The translations under genes were made by a program, and so were the position numbers. A stretch of DNA of 64,000 nt from Archangium lipolyticum. Lineage in GTDB: Bacteria > Myxococcota > Myxococcia > Myxococcales > Myxococcaceae. Numbering within the stretch: the stretch's first letter is position 1; each line of letters opens with the position of its first letter. The stretch spans positions 124,001-188,000 of the forward strand of contig NZ_JANKBZ010000015.1 in assembly GCF_024623785.1 (NCBI RefSeq), given 5' to 3'. Shown one piece after another: positions 9,355 through 18,071 of this stretch. A model generated the notes under the pieces. That model saw only the letters and a list, made by a program, of their open reading frames with translations, had not been told where the DNA came from and did no database searches.

Positions 9355-10392
9355 ATGTCCCGGGCCGCACGGTTTTGGGCGGCCCTGTTCTTCGTTTGGA
9401 TGCACGCCGGCTGCGCGAGCGCCCCCGGCATGCGGGCTTCATCTACCTGGAGCCAGGAAGTAACAAGGACCAGAGCGCCGCTGAGCCCTGCGCCAACGCC
9501 AGGAGCCCTATTGGTCATGAGCAACGGCCCAACGGCGAGTGGGGAGCCCACCGGCCCTGCAGTCCAGGGCTACAACGTTCCCGGCCGGAATCTGGATTCA
9601 GAGCTCCCCTGGGAACTCTTCCTTGGCAACGCAGCGCATCGAATGATTGCCTACATGTACGGTGTGGATCACCCTGGCAATGAAGTCTACTACAACAAAG
9701 AGACAATCAAAGTCATCCTCGAGAAGGCGAGGCTCGGAAATACATCCCGCTTGCGCCTGGACGAACGCAATCTACGCCCAGACATCACGGACGTTACCGT
9801 TCTGCATGCCTTTGAGATCAAGCCCTGGAACGAGCAGGGGCGCCAGGAAGGCCGGCAGGAAGTGCAGACCTACCTGGCCGCACTGAACCGGGCCGTGGCG
9901 CCGGAATCGAGTTTCTCAGGGGGAACGGGGTTCCAGGGGGAAATCCTGATCCGCTTCGCCCAGGGACAATACATCTGGCGTCTGGAGTGGCGGACCACTG
10001 AACCAGGAGTGGTCCAGTATCATTGGACGCGCAGCCAGCAACGCTTCGAGTCCGAGGCGGCGGCATACGAGGCCAGGCAATGGGTGGATCTCACGAAGGA
10101 AGAGATGCAGCAGTACGGCGGGTGGGTGGGTCAAGCCGTGGAAGGAATGATCAGCCGTCGCGAAAAACTCGCCAGTTTCAGCGGCTACGTGGGCATCGTC
10201 ATCGAGGTTGTCGGCACCGTCGCGACAGGGGTCTTCTCAGGTGAGATTTTCGGTCGGATGGGCTCGGGCACGAGGGCGCAGCAACCCCCCAGCCAAGGAG
10301 GTGGACAAGTCATCCCCTTTCCAGCACGGACGCAACCGCCTGCGCCTCCAGCACGGGCACCCGCCGCAGCGGGCATGACCCCTACTCGATGA
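9355..10392 (+). CDS. Candidate SitA-like lipoprotein toxin with PD-(D/E)XK nuclease-type motif
   Basis: 345 residues from ATG 9355. The N-terminus is a lipoprotein signal (SRAARF, hydrophobic core, MHAG-Cys20). The middle carries a PD-(D/E)XK-type signature: RPDITD (Asp143), then about ten residues later FEIKPW (Glu154, Lys156), then a Gln/Glu-rich helix. This is the core of many nuclease and toxin domains. Near residues 270-298 is a hydrophobic segment, followed by a Pro-rich tail. The next gene overlaps by 4 bp (ATGA), the arrangement expected of a toxin with its immunity gene. In Myxococcus, SitA lipoprotein toxins move between cells by TraA/B outer-membrane exchange; membership here is inferred from architecture and context. 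An upstream ATG at 9298 would place 19 residues before the signal peptide and is less likely. Confidence 0.7.
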   Translation: MSRAARFWAALFFVWMHAGCASAPGMRASSTWSQEVTRTRAPLSPAPTPGALLVMSNGPTASGEPTGPAVQGYNVPGRNLDSELPWELFLGNAAHRMIAYMYGVDHPGNEVYYNKETIKVILEKARLGNTSRLRLDERNLRPDITDVTVLHAFEIKPWNEQGRQEGRQEVQTYLAALNRAVAPESSFSGGTGFQGEILIRFAQGQYIWRLEWRTTEPGVVQYHWTRSQQRFESEAAAYEARQWVDLTKEEMQQYGGWVGQAVEGMISRREKLASFSGYVGIVIEVVGTVATGVFSGEIFGRMGSGTRAQQPPSQGGGQVIPFPARTQPPAPPARAPAAAGMTPTR

Positions 10393-11222
10393 GAGCCCGA
10401 TTTGATAGGACGCGCGCCATGGCGCCTGGACAGCCTTCTTCACTGCAAATGCCATCCTTCCTGCATGGCAGCTACGCCTCGGTCCAACAAAAGACGCGTA
10501 AGGAAGGGCTGTGGTGCGCTGAGCAGTACCAGAAGGACGGTACCTTCCCCGCCCCCCTGCGGCTGGTGGAAGTGCCCCCCGGCGAAGTGGTGGTGGCTCA
10601 TGGGGTGGCCGACTTCCAACGCGAGCGCCCGGCCTGGCGGCTGTACATGATGTCCAATGTCATGAACGGCTTGTCCGAAGACATGGAAGGACAGGATGCA
10701 TTTGTCGCAAGGGACGCTTACGAGGCGTTCTTCCGCGAGACGGCCTGGGGTGCACTGTACTTCGCGATTGACTCGGATGCGCCCAGGAGCGCGGAGCTCA
10801 TGGCGCTGCGCCTGCGAGCGGTATTGCGTTTCTGGGAAACACTCCAATCCGTGCGCTACCTCTTCAAGACCCTGGGGGCTTTACTCACCCTGGAGGAACT
10901 GATGCTGGCCGCCCGTGATTGGGCCATGGATGCGTGGTGCCCTGAGGAAGGAGCCTCGGTGCGCATGCGCCTGGAAACGGCGACGGAACGCATGGCGCGG
11001 GCAACACGGGAAGACAGCATCGAGGCCGTCCTCCGGCAGTTGCCCCGTGTGCTCACCTTCGCACGCGACCTGAAGCACCAACAGGTGTTGGCCGATCCCG
11101 CCTTCCAGCGTGAGCGCCTCGCCACGCTCGATCCTCGCACTTTCGAGCGGGTGTCTGGCGCCTGCACGTCGGATCTGCTGGGGCAGGTGTATGCCTGGGA
11201 CCGGCAGCTCGGGAAGCAATAA
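10389..11222 (+). CDS. Candidate immunity protein for the adjacent lipoprotein toxin
   Basis: 277 residues with no signal peptide or membrane segment, so probably cytoplasmic, as expected if it neutralises a nuclease entering the cell. I recognise no domain. It has an N-terminal Tyr/Arg/Trp-rich part (WRLYMMSNVMNGL) and a mainly helical C-terminal half. The ATG overlaps the stop of the toxin candidate by 4 bp, so the two are translationally coupled. A second ATG about 30 bp downstream (MAPGQP) is possible. The role is inferred only from context. Confidence 0.72.
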   Translation: MRARFDRTRAMAPGQPSSLQMPSFLHGSYASVQQKTRKEGLWCAEQYQKDGTFPAPLRLVEVPPGEVVVAHGVADFQRERPAWRLYMMSNVMNGLSEDMEGQDAFVARDAYEAFFRETAWGALYFAIDSDAPRSAELMALRLRAVLRFWETLQSVRYLFKTLGALLTLEELMLAARDWAMDAWCPEEGASVRMRLETATERMARATREDSIEAVLRQLPRVLTFARDLKHQQVLADPAFQRERLATLDPRTFERVSGACTSDLLGQVYAWDRQLGKQ

Positions 11223-11259
11223 AGACGGCCAGAGAGCCGCCCTGCTGGGGAGCACCGAC

Positions 11260-12177
11260 GTGACCGCTATCGTGCTTGCTGAGGCCCGCTATGCCCGCGC
11301 CTTCATCTCCGCCGCCGCGCGCGGCGGCAACCCCACCTGGGTATTGCCGGTGGGTATGGAGCCAGGTGCCTCCGCGGCGGCGGTCGACATGGCCCGGGCG
11401 CTTGCTCGCGAAACCAGCGTCGAGGTGACACTCGAGGCCGCGGGCAGGGACTTCCGGTTCATCGCGCCGGATGGAGAGCTGAGCTTGTGCCTCCACGGTC
11501 TGTTGGGTGGACTGGCGCTCGCCCGAAGCGAAGGGCGCATCACCGGTGAGGGGCGAGCCGTGGCGGTGACAACCCCCTCTGGGGAGCTCACGGCCCGGGT
11601 CGAGGTGGTGGATGCCATGACCTTCGAGGTCTCGGTGGAGCTGGGAAGGCAATTGCTGTCCCCGGTGGAGGTGGGACCGGAGATGCGAGCGGCACTGGCC
11701 GCGGCCCTCGGACTCACGCCGGGCGACCTGCCCGCGCGGCTGTGGAACGCGGGCGGAGCGCGCCTGAAGACCCTGATTCCGCTCGAAAGACGTGAGCGGC
11801 TGAAGGCGATGACCGTGGATCCCGCGGCCGTCGAGCGCATTGCCGCCCAGTTGGGCTGCACTGGCCTCTATGCCTTCGTCGTCGAGCATGCGGACGCGAC
11901 CCGTGCGCACCTCGCCGTGCGTCATTTCCCTGCTGGCATTGGCATCGTCGAGGACCCAGCCACGGGGGGTTCCGCCGCCGCCCCCGCCCTGTGGCTCAGG
12001 CGGGTGGGAGGGCATCCCGGGCTCGAGCACCTGACCCTTGCACAAGGCGAAGACATGGGACGGCCGTGCCGTCTGGTGGTGGAGCACACAGGCGATGACG
12101 ACGCGACCGGCTGGCGGGTGGGGGGCCGCGTCGTGCTGGAGCCGTCTCCCCCCGTCGTCAGGAGCGGACGCGGATGA
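11260..12177 (+). CDS. PhzF-family isomerase/epimerase-like protein
   Basis: 305 residues from GTG 11260, which has GGGGAG 8 bp upstream; the frame is open further upstream but overlaps the previous gene. PhzF hallmarks are recognisable: GGNPTWVLP near the N-terminus (the GNP motif), FRFIAPDGELSLCLHG at the position of the family's 'R.ftp..Evp.CGHAT' motif, and EDPATGGSAAAPA near the C-terminus (family EDPxTGSA). The family includes the phenazine-pathway enzyme PhzF and many stand-alone enzymes of unknown substrate. The CGH motif is altered to C-L-H and the usual N-terminal strand is shortened, so activity is uncertain. It ends inside the convergent dehydrogenase gene (20-bp overlap). No phenazine genes are nearby. 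Confidence 0.8.
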   Translation: MTAIVLAEARYARAFISAAARGGNPTWVLPVGMEPGASAAAVDMARALARETSVEVTLEAAGRDFRFIAPDGELSLCLHGLLGGLALARSEGRITGEGRAVAVTTPSGELTARVEVVDAMTFEVSVELGRQLLSPVEVGPEMRAALAAALGLTPGDLPARLWNAGGARLKTLIPLERRERLKAMTVDPAAVERIAAQLGCTGLYAFVVEHADATRAHLAVRHFPAGIGIVEDPATGGSAAAPALWLRRVGGHPGLEHLTLAQGEDMGRPCRLVVEHTGDDDATGWRVGGRVVLEPSPPVVRSGRG

Positions 12178-13174
12178 CGAGCTTGCCGAATGGCCCGCGG
12201 TCCAGGTGCTCCAGAGCCTTCGGGAACTCGGCCAAGGGATAGACCGCATCGATGACCGGCTCGAGCGCGAGCTGGTCCACCGCGCGCACCAGGTTCTCCA
12301 GCCCTCGCCGGTGGCCGACGAAGATGCCCTGGAGAACGCCCTGCGACTGAAGCACCGGAAGCACCGGGAAGCGGGCCTCGAACCCCTCCAGCACGCCAAT
12401 CAGGGAGATGCGCCCGCCAGGAGCGATGGCATTCGCCGAGCGGGCGAGGTTTTCGCCACCCACCACCTCCAGGATGTGGTCGGCGCCCTGCCCGTCCGTG
12501 AGGTCGAGCACCACCTTCGCCCAGTCGGGCGTGTGGCCACGATGGATGCCATGGGCCGCGCCCAGTTCCCTGGCGCGGGAGAGCTTGTCCTCGTCACCGG
12601 AGAGCACGATGACCCGCGCTCCCATGGCCGACGCGAGCTGCACCGCGAACAGGGACACGCCGCCCGTGCCCTGGGTGACCACCGTCTGCCCCGGACGGAG
12701 CGCGCCCAGTTCCACCAGCGCGGTCCAGGCCGTGAGTCCGGCGCATGGCAGCGTGCTCGCCCGCACGTCATCCAGCGTCGTGGGAGCGGCCACCAGCCAG
12801 CTCTCGGGCATGGCCACGTACTCGGCCAGCACGCCAGGCGCGCTGCCACCCAGGCTTCGCACCGGCCGGGGCGCCGGGCCCTCCAACCAGTCGGTCTGGA
12901 AGTTGGCGATGACCCGCGCTCCCTCCTTGAAGCGCCGCACACCCGCCCCGGTGGCGACGACCTCCCCCGCCATGTCGGAGGTGGGGACGAACGGCAGGGG
13001 CATGTCCGAGTTGCCTCCGCCGTCCAGGACGAGCTTCTCGCGGTAGTTGAGCGACACGGCCGAGACGCGGACCAACACCTCGCCCGGTCCCGGATTCGGA
13101 ATCGCCACGTCCGCCAGCTCCAGATGCGCCCGGCCGGGCTGCCGCAACTGCCAACGCTTCATCGTGCCGCTCAT
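12158..13174 (-). CDS. NAD(P)-dependent alcohol dehydrogenase / quinone oxidoreductase-type MDR protein
   Basis: 338 residues. A GroES-like N-terminal half (SLNYREKLVLDG, VPTSDMAGEVVATGAGVRRFKEGARV) is followed by a Rossmann NAD(P) domain (TGGVSLFAVQLASAMGARVI). The catalytic Cys-His pair and the structural four-Cys zinc lobe of classical alcohol dehydrogenases are absent, which places it with zinc-independent oxidoreductases. Start ATG 13174 has GGAG about 9 bp upstream; a longer frame adds 11 unlikely residues. It is divergent from a LysR regulator across a 119-bp gap with a palindrome, so LysR control is likely. Substrate not predictable. Confidence 0.88.
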   Translation of the reverse strand: MSGTMKRWQLRQPGRAHLELADVAIPNPGPGEVLVRVSAVSLNYREKLVLDGGGNSDMPLPFVPTSDMAGEVVATGAGVRRFKEGARVIANFQTDWLEGPAPRPVRSLGGSAPGVLAEYVAMPESWLVAAPTTLDDVRASTLPCAGLTAWTALVELGALRPGQTVVTQGTGGVSLFAVQLASAMGARVIVLSGDEDKLSRARELGAAHGIHRGHTPDWAKVVLDLTDGQGADHILEVVGGENLARSANAIAPGGRISLIGVLEGFEARFPVLPVLQSQGVLQGIFVGHRRGLENLVRAVDQLALEPVIDAVYPLAEFPKALEHLDRGPFGKLVIRVRS

Positions 13175-13228
13175 CGTCTGCTCCGTGCTGATGCGTGAAA
13201 GAGGCACGAGGGATATAGAGACGAATCC

Positions 13229-13246
13229 TGTTCGCCAGTGGCGACA
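13229..13246. promoter_or_regulatory. Candidate LysR operator palindrome
   Basis: The 18-bp near-palindrome TGTTCGCCAGTGGCGACA lies midway between the divergent dehydrogenase and LysR genes. It has the size and position of a LysR-type recognition site. No consensus check was possible. Confidence 0.4.
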
Positions 13247-13293
13247 CTTCGTCCACTCACCGCGGACATGAAGTCACCAATCGGAGCGGAGTC

Positions 13294-14205
13294 ATGACGG
13301 ATCGCCTCAGCGGAGTCCTCTCGTTCGTGCAAGCCGCCGAAGCCGGGAGCTTCGCGCTCGCCGCTCAGCGCATGGGCCTGTCGCGCTCGGCCATCGGCAA
13401 GAGCATTGCCCGGTTGGAGGAGCGGCTGGGAACGCGCCTGTTCCAGCGCACCACCCGCCGGCAGAGCCTCACCGATGATGGACAGGCCTTCTACGAGCGC
13501 TGTGTGCGCGCGCTGGCGGAATTGGAGGCCGCCGAGGCGGAGCTGGACTCCGGCCGCCGCGCGCCCACCGGCCGCCTGCGCGTGAGCGCGTCGGTGATGT
13601 TCGGCCGGCACTGCGCGGCGCCGCTGCTCTGGGAGCTGGCCCGCCAGCATCCCGGGTTGGAAGTGGAGCTCTCCTTCACCGACCGCGTGGTCGACCTCAT
13701 CGAGGACGGTTACGACCTGGCGGTCCGCGTCGCGCCCCTGGCGGACCAGGCCGGACTGACGGCCCGTCGGCTGGGAGTCCAGGAGATGGTGGTCTGCGCC
13801 GCGCCCGCCTACCTCGCCAGGCACGGCCGTCCCACCTCACTTGAGGAGTTGGAAGGTCACGAGGCCATCGCCTACGGGCGCAATGGCATTTCCAAACCCT
13901 GGCGGTTTCCGGATGGCCAGGGTGGCGAGAAGCTCGTGTCCGTTCCCTCGCGCCTGCGTTTCGACGACGGGGAGACCATCGCCGACGCGGCGGTGCAGGG
14001 GGTGGGGCTGGCATGGCTTCCGTGCTGGCTCGTCGCGGAGCGCGTGCGCGGAGGACAGCTCGTCATTGTCCTGGAGCAGGAGCGCCGCTACGGCAATGAA
14101 ATCTACGCCGTCTGGCCACAGAACAAGCACCTGCCCTCGAAGGTGCGCGCCGCCATCGACGTGCTCGTCGCACGCATCCCGGAACGGTTGTCGAGCGACA
14201 GATGA
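13294..14205 (+). CDS. LysR-family transcriptional regulator
   Basis: 303 residues, the usual LTTR length. N-terminal winged HTH: FVQAAEAGSFALAAQRMGLSRSAIGKSIARLEERLGTRLFQRTTR. The effector-binding domain from about residue 90 has the typical RLRVSASVMFG opening and the LLWELARQHPGLEVELSFTDRVVDLIEDGYDLAVRVAPL segment. ATG 13294 has GGAG just upstream. It is divergent from the MDR dehydrogenase and most likely controls that gene and itself in response to an aromatic or aldehyde-type ligand (inference from context). Confidence 0.93.
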   Translation: MTDRLSGVLSFVQAAEAGSFALAAQRMGLSRSAIGKSIARLEERLGTRLFQRTTRRQSLTDDGQAFYERCVRALAELEAAEAELDSGRRAPTGRLRVSASVMFGRHCAAPLLWELARQHPGLEVELSFTDRVVDLIEDGYDLAVRVAPLADQAGLTARRLGVQEMVVCAAPAYLARHGRPTSLEELEGHEAIAYGRNGISKPWRFPDGQGGEKLVSVPSRLRFDDGETIADAAVQGVGLAWLPCWLVAERVRGGQLVIVLEQERRYGNEIYAVWPQNKHLPSKVRAAIDVLVARIPERLSSDR

Positions 14206-14287
14206 CACCGAGGGCAGAGCAATCGTCATTGACCCGAGGGTTGAAGATTCATGAGAATGTCATCGAGGCCTTGCCGGAATCAATGCC

Positions 14288-15058
14288 ATGAGTCCCCAGT
14301 CCAATCTTCCGGCTACTCCGAGGCAGGTCGTCGCGTTGCTCGATGTACTCCTGCGCATTCGTCAGGACGTACAGGAGAAACGCACGGGACCCTATGTCTA
14401 CATCGGCATGGCCGATGCGGCTCGGCTCTCCACGTTCTCCATCGGCTATACGCAGTGCATGTGCAGCCTGGGCGTGCACGAAGGCAGCGATGTCCTGTTC
14501 CACGACTGGCTGGAGATTCTCACGAATCCACAGCGAGGCAGGGCCTGGGACGGCAGGTTCCTGGACGAGTGCGGTGGCGATCACGAATGTGCCGTCAGGA
14601 AGTACCTGGACCGCGTCGCGGAGTTCCGCTCTTTGTCTCCCGAGGCGCTGGCCGCCATTCCATACCATGGGCAAGGGGCTCATCCCTGGAACCAGCGGCC
14701 GTCCCTTCTCTCCACCAACCCTCCTGTTCCCACCCTCGACATGCTGCTGGAGGCTCGCCAGGCGATCGGCGATGTAGAGGGGCGCCTGGCCATGATCATC
14801 GGCGACATCAAGGTGCAGCGCATGGCAGGACTCATCGACGGCTACCGCCTGTGCCTGGAGCTCTCGGGCACCCGAGACGAGGAATATGCTCGGTTCGAGC
14901 AGTGGCTCCATCGGGAGAAGGAATTGCCCCCATGGCAGACCAGGGAGCAATCCCTGCTCCAAGCCAGTCATGGAGACCACGAGAAGGCCATCCGAGGGTT
15001 CCTCGAGAATGCCGCCGAATTCGTCAGGCGTTCCCGAACACCTTTCCCGGCGGTCTAG
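14288..15058 (+). CDS. Uncharacterised protein with two homologous halves
   Basis: 256 residues; I do not recognise a named domain. The protein seems to be an internal duplication. Residues about 35-118 and 155-248 share a layout: a short hydrophobic start, a Tyr/Cys-Leu segment (GYTQCMCSLG versus GYRLCLELSG), an acidic FxxWL helix (FHDWLEIL versus FEQWLHRE), and an ending GGDHECAVRKYLDRVAEF versus HGDHEKAIRGFLENAAEF. Such duplicated acidic proteins are frequent in myxobacterial accessory regions, where some are immunity-like; no toxin is adjacent here. No signal peptide. It precedes a methyltransferase by 30 bp and may share its transcript. Confidence 0.75.
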   Translation: MSPQSNLPATPRQVVALLDVLLRIRQDVQEKRTGPYVYIGMADAARLSTFSIGYTQCMCSLGVHEGSDVLFHDWLEILTNPQRGRAWDGRFLDECGGDHECAVRKYLDRVAEFRSLSPEALAAIPYHGQGAHPWNQRPSLLSTNPPVPTLDMLLEARQAIGDVEGRLAMIIGDIKVQRMAGLIDGYRLCLELSGTRDEEYARFEQWLHREKELPPWQTREQSLLQASHGDHEKAIRGFLENAAEFVRRSRTPFPAV

Positions 15059-15088
15059 AGTGCTCACGACCCCTTTCCTGGAGGGCCC

Positions 15089-15853
15089 ATGGGGCACCCC
15101 CCCGAGTACGACACCCTGGCCGAGGAATACCAGCAGTCCAAGCTGATCCCCTTCCGTCTCGAGCTCGAGCACTACAGCCTGTTCGAGCAGCTGGGCGATC
15201 TCCGGGGCAAGCGGGTGCTGGACCTCGCCTGCGGCGAGGGCTTCTACAGCCGGCAGATGAAGCGGCGGGGGGCGGCCACCGTTCATGGGGTAGACGTGTC
15301 CTCGGCGATGATCGAGCTGGCCCGCGAGGCCGAGCGCCGCGAGCCGCTCGGGTGCACCTATGCGGTGGGCGATGTGGCCGGGCTCGAGCGCCTGGGCGAC
15401 TTCGATCGGGTGGTCGGTTGTTACCTGCTCAATCAGGCGCGGACGCGCGAGCAGCTCCTGGACTTCTGCCGGGCCATCCGCCGCAACCTCGCGCCGGGCG
15501 GATGCTTCGTGGGTGTCGCCGACAACCCGCGCAGTGATCCAAAGCACTACGCGAGCTACCGCCCCTATGGCCTCACCAAGCAGGTCCCCTCGCCACGCAC
15601 CGAGGGGGACCTCATCACCCTCACCTTCTTCAACCCGGACGGCACGAGCTTCCAGCTCACCAATGCCTATCTGTCACCCGAGTCCTATGAGTGGGCCTTC
15701 CGGGAGGCGGGCTTCTCCTCCATCCAGTGGGTGCCCGTGAGGGCGCGCCCCAACCCGGACAGCGAGGCCGCCGCCTTCTGGCAACGGTTCGTGGAGATGG
15801 AGCCCCTGGTCCTCGTGGAGGCCCGCTCGGACGGCTCCTCCGTGAAGCAGTAG
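15089..15853 (+). CDS. Class I SAM-dependent methyltransferase
   Basis: 254 residues with strong motif I (RVLDLACGEGFYSRQM), an acidic loop (VHGVDVSSAMIELAR), motif II-like YAVGDVAGL, and FDRVVGCYLLNQAR. The C-terminal part (LTKQVPSPRTEGD, FQLTNAYLSPESYEWAFREAGF) matches small-molecule methyltransferases of the ToxA/UbiE-like type. The start is supported by GGAGG 4-5 bp upstream. It lies 30 bp after the duplicated-repeat protein and is convergent with a histidine kinase. Substrate unknown. Confidence 0.88.
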   Translation: MGHPPEYDTLAEEYQQSKLIPFRLELEHYSLFEQLGDLRGKRVLDLACGEGFYSRQMKRRGAATVHGVDVSSAMIELAREAERREPLGCTYAVGDVAGLERLGDFDRVVGCYLLNQARTREQLLDFCRAIRRNLAPGGCFVGVADNPRSDPKHYASYRPYGLTKQVPSPRTEGDLITLTFFNPDGTSFQLTNAYLSPESYEWAFREAGFSSIQWVPVRARPNPDSEAAAFWQRFVEMEPLVLVEARSDGSSVKQ

Positions 15854-15877
15854 AAGTCTACCCCTCGAGCAGGGATC

Positions 15878-16942
15878 TCAACCCGCCTCGTCCTCGACGA
15901 GACAGGGCAGCCGCACCGTGAAGGTGGTGCCACACCCCGGGATGCTCCGCACGGACAGTGAGCCCCCCAGCACTTGCGTCAGCTCCCTGGCGAGCACCAG
16001 CCCCAGGGGGGGACCGCCTCCCTTGCCTGGCTCTTCGAAGAGCAAGGGGAGCTCGTCCTCGGGAATGCCCCCTCCCGTGTCCTCGATGGTGAAGATGGCT
16101 TCCTGGCCCTCGGCGCACGCGGTGAGCGCGATGCGTCCGGACGGGGTGACGCTGGCCGCGTGGGACAGCAGGTGGAGCAGCACCTGGCGCAGCTTCAGCT
16201 CGTCTGTCCGCAGGATGTACACCTGCTCGGTGAGCTGGGTGGTGAGCTCGACGTCCTTGCCCTCGAGCTGCTCGCGCACCGTGTCGGCACACTCCTCGGT
16301 CAGCTCCCGGAAGTTCAACAACTCCCGCTCCACCAGCATCTGGCCCGCGTCGATCTTGATCAGCTCCAGGACGTCATTGATGAGCGAGAGCAGCGCCTTG
16401 CCACTCTTCTTGATCATGCCGAGGTCACGCTGCCCGCGCGGCGTCAGGTGGCCGCCCTCCTCGAGCAGCAGGAGCTCGCAATAACCGATGATGCCGTTGA
16501 GGGGTGAGCGGATGTCATGGTTGAGGCTGGCCACGAGCTCGCTCCTGCGCTGGCGCCGGGCCCGCCGCACCTCACGCTGGACTTCCAGCACCACCTGCGC
16601 CAGCCGCCCCATGTCCAGGTAGCCATGCGCTCCCGCCGCCAGGGCCGCGTGCAGCTCCGCCTCATCCCACCGCGGCGTGAGCACGAGGAAGGCCAGTGCC
16701 TTCTCGCGCAACAGCGGCGCCACCTCCTGGAAGCCCAGCCCCGCCAGCTCCGCCCCACACACGGCCAGGTCCCACGGACGCTCCAGCGCCGCCTTCAGCG
16801 ACTCCGGTGTGCCCACCCGCTCCGAGGAGACCTCCAGCCCCGTTCCCCTCAGCCGCTCCAATACCTGCCGCGTCTCGCCCTCTCCCGCCACGAAGAGCAG
16901 GCGCGCGGCATCGGCCTCCCTCACCGGCTCCTGACTGGTCAT
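15878..16942 (-). CDS. Cytoplasmic hybrid histidine kinase with pseudo-receiver and altered N box
   Basis: 354 residues, no membrane segment. Residues 14-125 have a receiver-like fold, but the aspartate expected after DLAV is replaced by Cys62-Gly63, so it is probably a pseudo-receiver. HisKA is intact ([12 protein letters not shown], His142). In the HATPase the G1 box EDTGGGIP is normal and the lid and G2 region PPLGLVLA are recognisable, but the N-box asparagine is His261 ([12 protein letters not shown] where LLNLLSNA is usual), which should weaken ATP binding. The gene is convergent with the methyltransferase; no partner regulator is adjacent. One of three kinases in this window with a lost key residue. 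Confidence 0.87.
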   Translation of the reverse strand: MTSQEPVREADAARLLFVAGEGETRQVLERLRGTGLEVSSERVGTPESLKAALERPWDLAVCGAELAGLGFQEVAPLLREKALAFLVLTPRWDEAELHAALAAGAHGYLDMGRLAQVVLEVQREVRRARRQRRSELVASLNHDIRSPLNGIIGYCELLLLEEGGHLTPRGQRDLGMIKKSGKALLSLINDVLELIKIDAGQMLVERELLNFRELTEECADTVREQLEGKDVELTTQLTEQVYILRTDELKLRQVLLHLLSHAASVTPSGRIALTACAEGQEAIFTIEDTGGGIPEDELPLLFEEPGKGGGPPLGLVLARELTQVLGGSLSVRSIPGCGTTFTVRLPCLVEDEAG

Positions 16943-17115
16943 CCCTCAACGCCTCCTGGATGCGAGGACCCCCGGCATCGTATCGCCGTGGAGTCCCGAA
17001 CAGACCGCGAAGTGCACGCCGGGTCCAGCGCCCGGCGGGGAAGATGACCTGTTATGGACCGCCTACTTCTTTCCCGGGTCACCCGGTGAGCCACCACCCC
17101 CGCAGGAGGCAACAC

Positions 17116-18003
17116 ATGGCGGAGACGAGCGCGAAGACGAGCGGCACATTCAAGATTGGCGGAGACCTGGAGGTGTACCGGCTGGGATTCGGCGCGATGC
17201 GCATCACCGGCCAGGGCATCTGGGGACCCCCGGAGGACCCCGCGGAGGCCCGGAGGACCCTCAAGCGCGTGCCCGAGCTGGGCATCAACTTCATCGACAC
17301 CGCGGACAGCTACGGCCCGCACGTGAGCGAGGAGCTGCTCGCGGAGGTGCTGGCCCCCTACCCCAAGGGAATGGTCATCGCCACCAAGGGCGGCCTCACC
17401 CGCCACGGGCCCAACGTCTGGCCCCCCCTCGGACGGCCCGAGTACCTGCGCCAGTGCGTGCTGATGAGCCTGCGCCGGCTGAAGCAGGAGCGCATCGACC
17501 TCTGGCAGTTGCACCGCATCGACCCGAAGGTGCCGCGCGACGAGCAGTTCGGCGTCATGGCGGACATGCAGCGCGAGGGCCTCATCCGGCACCTCGGCCT
17601 GAGCGAGGTGAATGTCGAGGAGGTCAAGGCCGCCGGCCGCTTCTTCAAGGTGGCGACGGTGCAGAACCTCTACAACCTCGTGAACCGTCAGAGCGAGGAG
17701 GTGCTCGACTACTGCGCCGCGCAAGGCATCGGGTTCATCCCCTGGTACCCGCTGGCCGCGGGAAGCCTCGCCGCCCCCGGCGGCCTGCTCGACACCCTCG
17801 CGAAGAAGCTCTCCGCCTCGCCCTCGCAGGTGGCGCTCGCGTGGGTGCTCCAGCGCAGCCCCGTCATGCTCCCCATCCCGGGCACGGGCAAGGTCCGCCA
17901 CCTCGAGGAGAACACCGCGGCCGCCGGCATCACCCTCTCCAGCGACGACTTCCGCGCGCTCGATGCCCAGGGACGCGAGGCGTGGCAGCGCAGCCGGAGG
18001 TAG
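17116..18003 (+). CDS. Aldo/keto reductase
   Basis: 295 residues. TIM-barrel AKR features: [10 protein letters not shown] at the N-terminus, FIDTADSYG with catalytic Asp and Tyr, VIATKGG (Lys), [10 protein letters not shown] (His), then VQNLYNL and [17 protein letters not shown] for NADP(H) binding. Start ATG 17116 is chosen for the GGAGG 7 bp upstream; the long upstream extension is antisense to the kinase. Expected to reduce aldehydes or ketones with NADPH in the cytoplasm. It is followed 68 bp later by the M50-like protein. Confidence 0.93.
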   Translation: MAETSAKTSGTFKIGGDLEVYRLGFGAMRITGQGIWGPPEDPAEARRTLKRVPELGINFIDTADSYGPHVSEELLAEVLAPYPKGMVIATKGGLTRHGPNVWPPLGRPEYLRQCVLMSLRRLKQERIDLWQLHRIDPKVPRDEQFGVMADMQREGLIRHLGLSEVNVEEVKAAGRFFKVATVQNLYNLVNRQSEEVLDYCAAQGIGFIPWYPLAAGSLAAPGGLLDTLAKKLSASPSQVALAWVLQRSPVMLPIPGTGKVRHLEENTAAAGITLSSDDFRALDAQGREAWQRSRR

Positions 18004-18071
18004 CGCGCCCGGAAGGCAGGCGAGCGGGACGAGAGCTGGAACGAATCCGTCCGTGTTAGCGTCCAAGCGCC

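Noticed and set aside
7629-9683. Plus-strand 684-codon open frame
   Set aside because: It is antisense to the methyltransferase gene; Gly/His/Arg-rich, no recognisable domain.
11260-12177. PhzF gene as evidence for a phenazine cluster
   Set aside because: No other phz genes are near; PhzF-like proteins are common as stand-alone enzymes.
14249-15547. Minus-strand 432-codon open frame
   Set aside because: It crosses two plus-strand genes, one with clear methyltransferase motifs, and has no domain itself.
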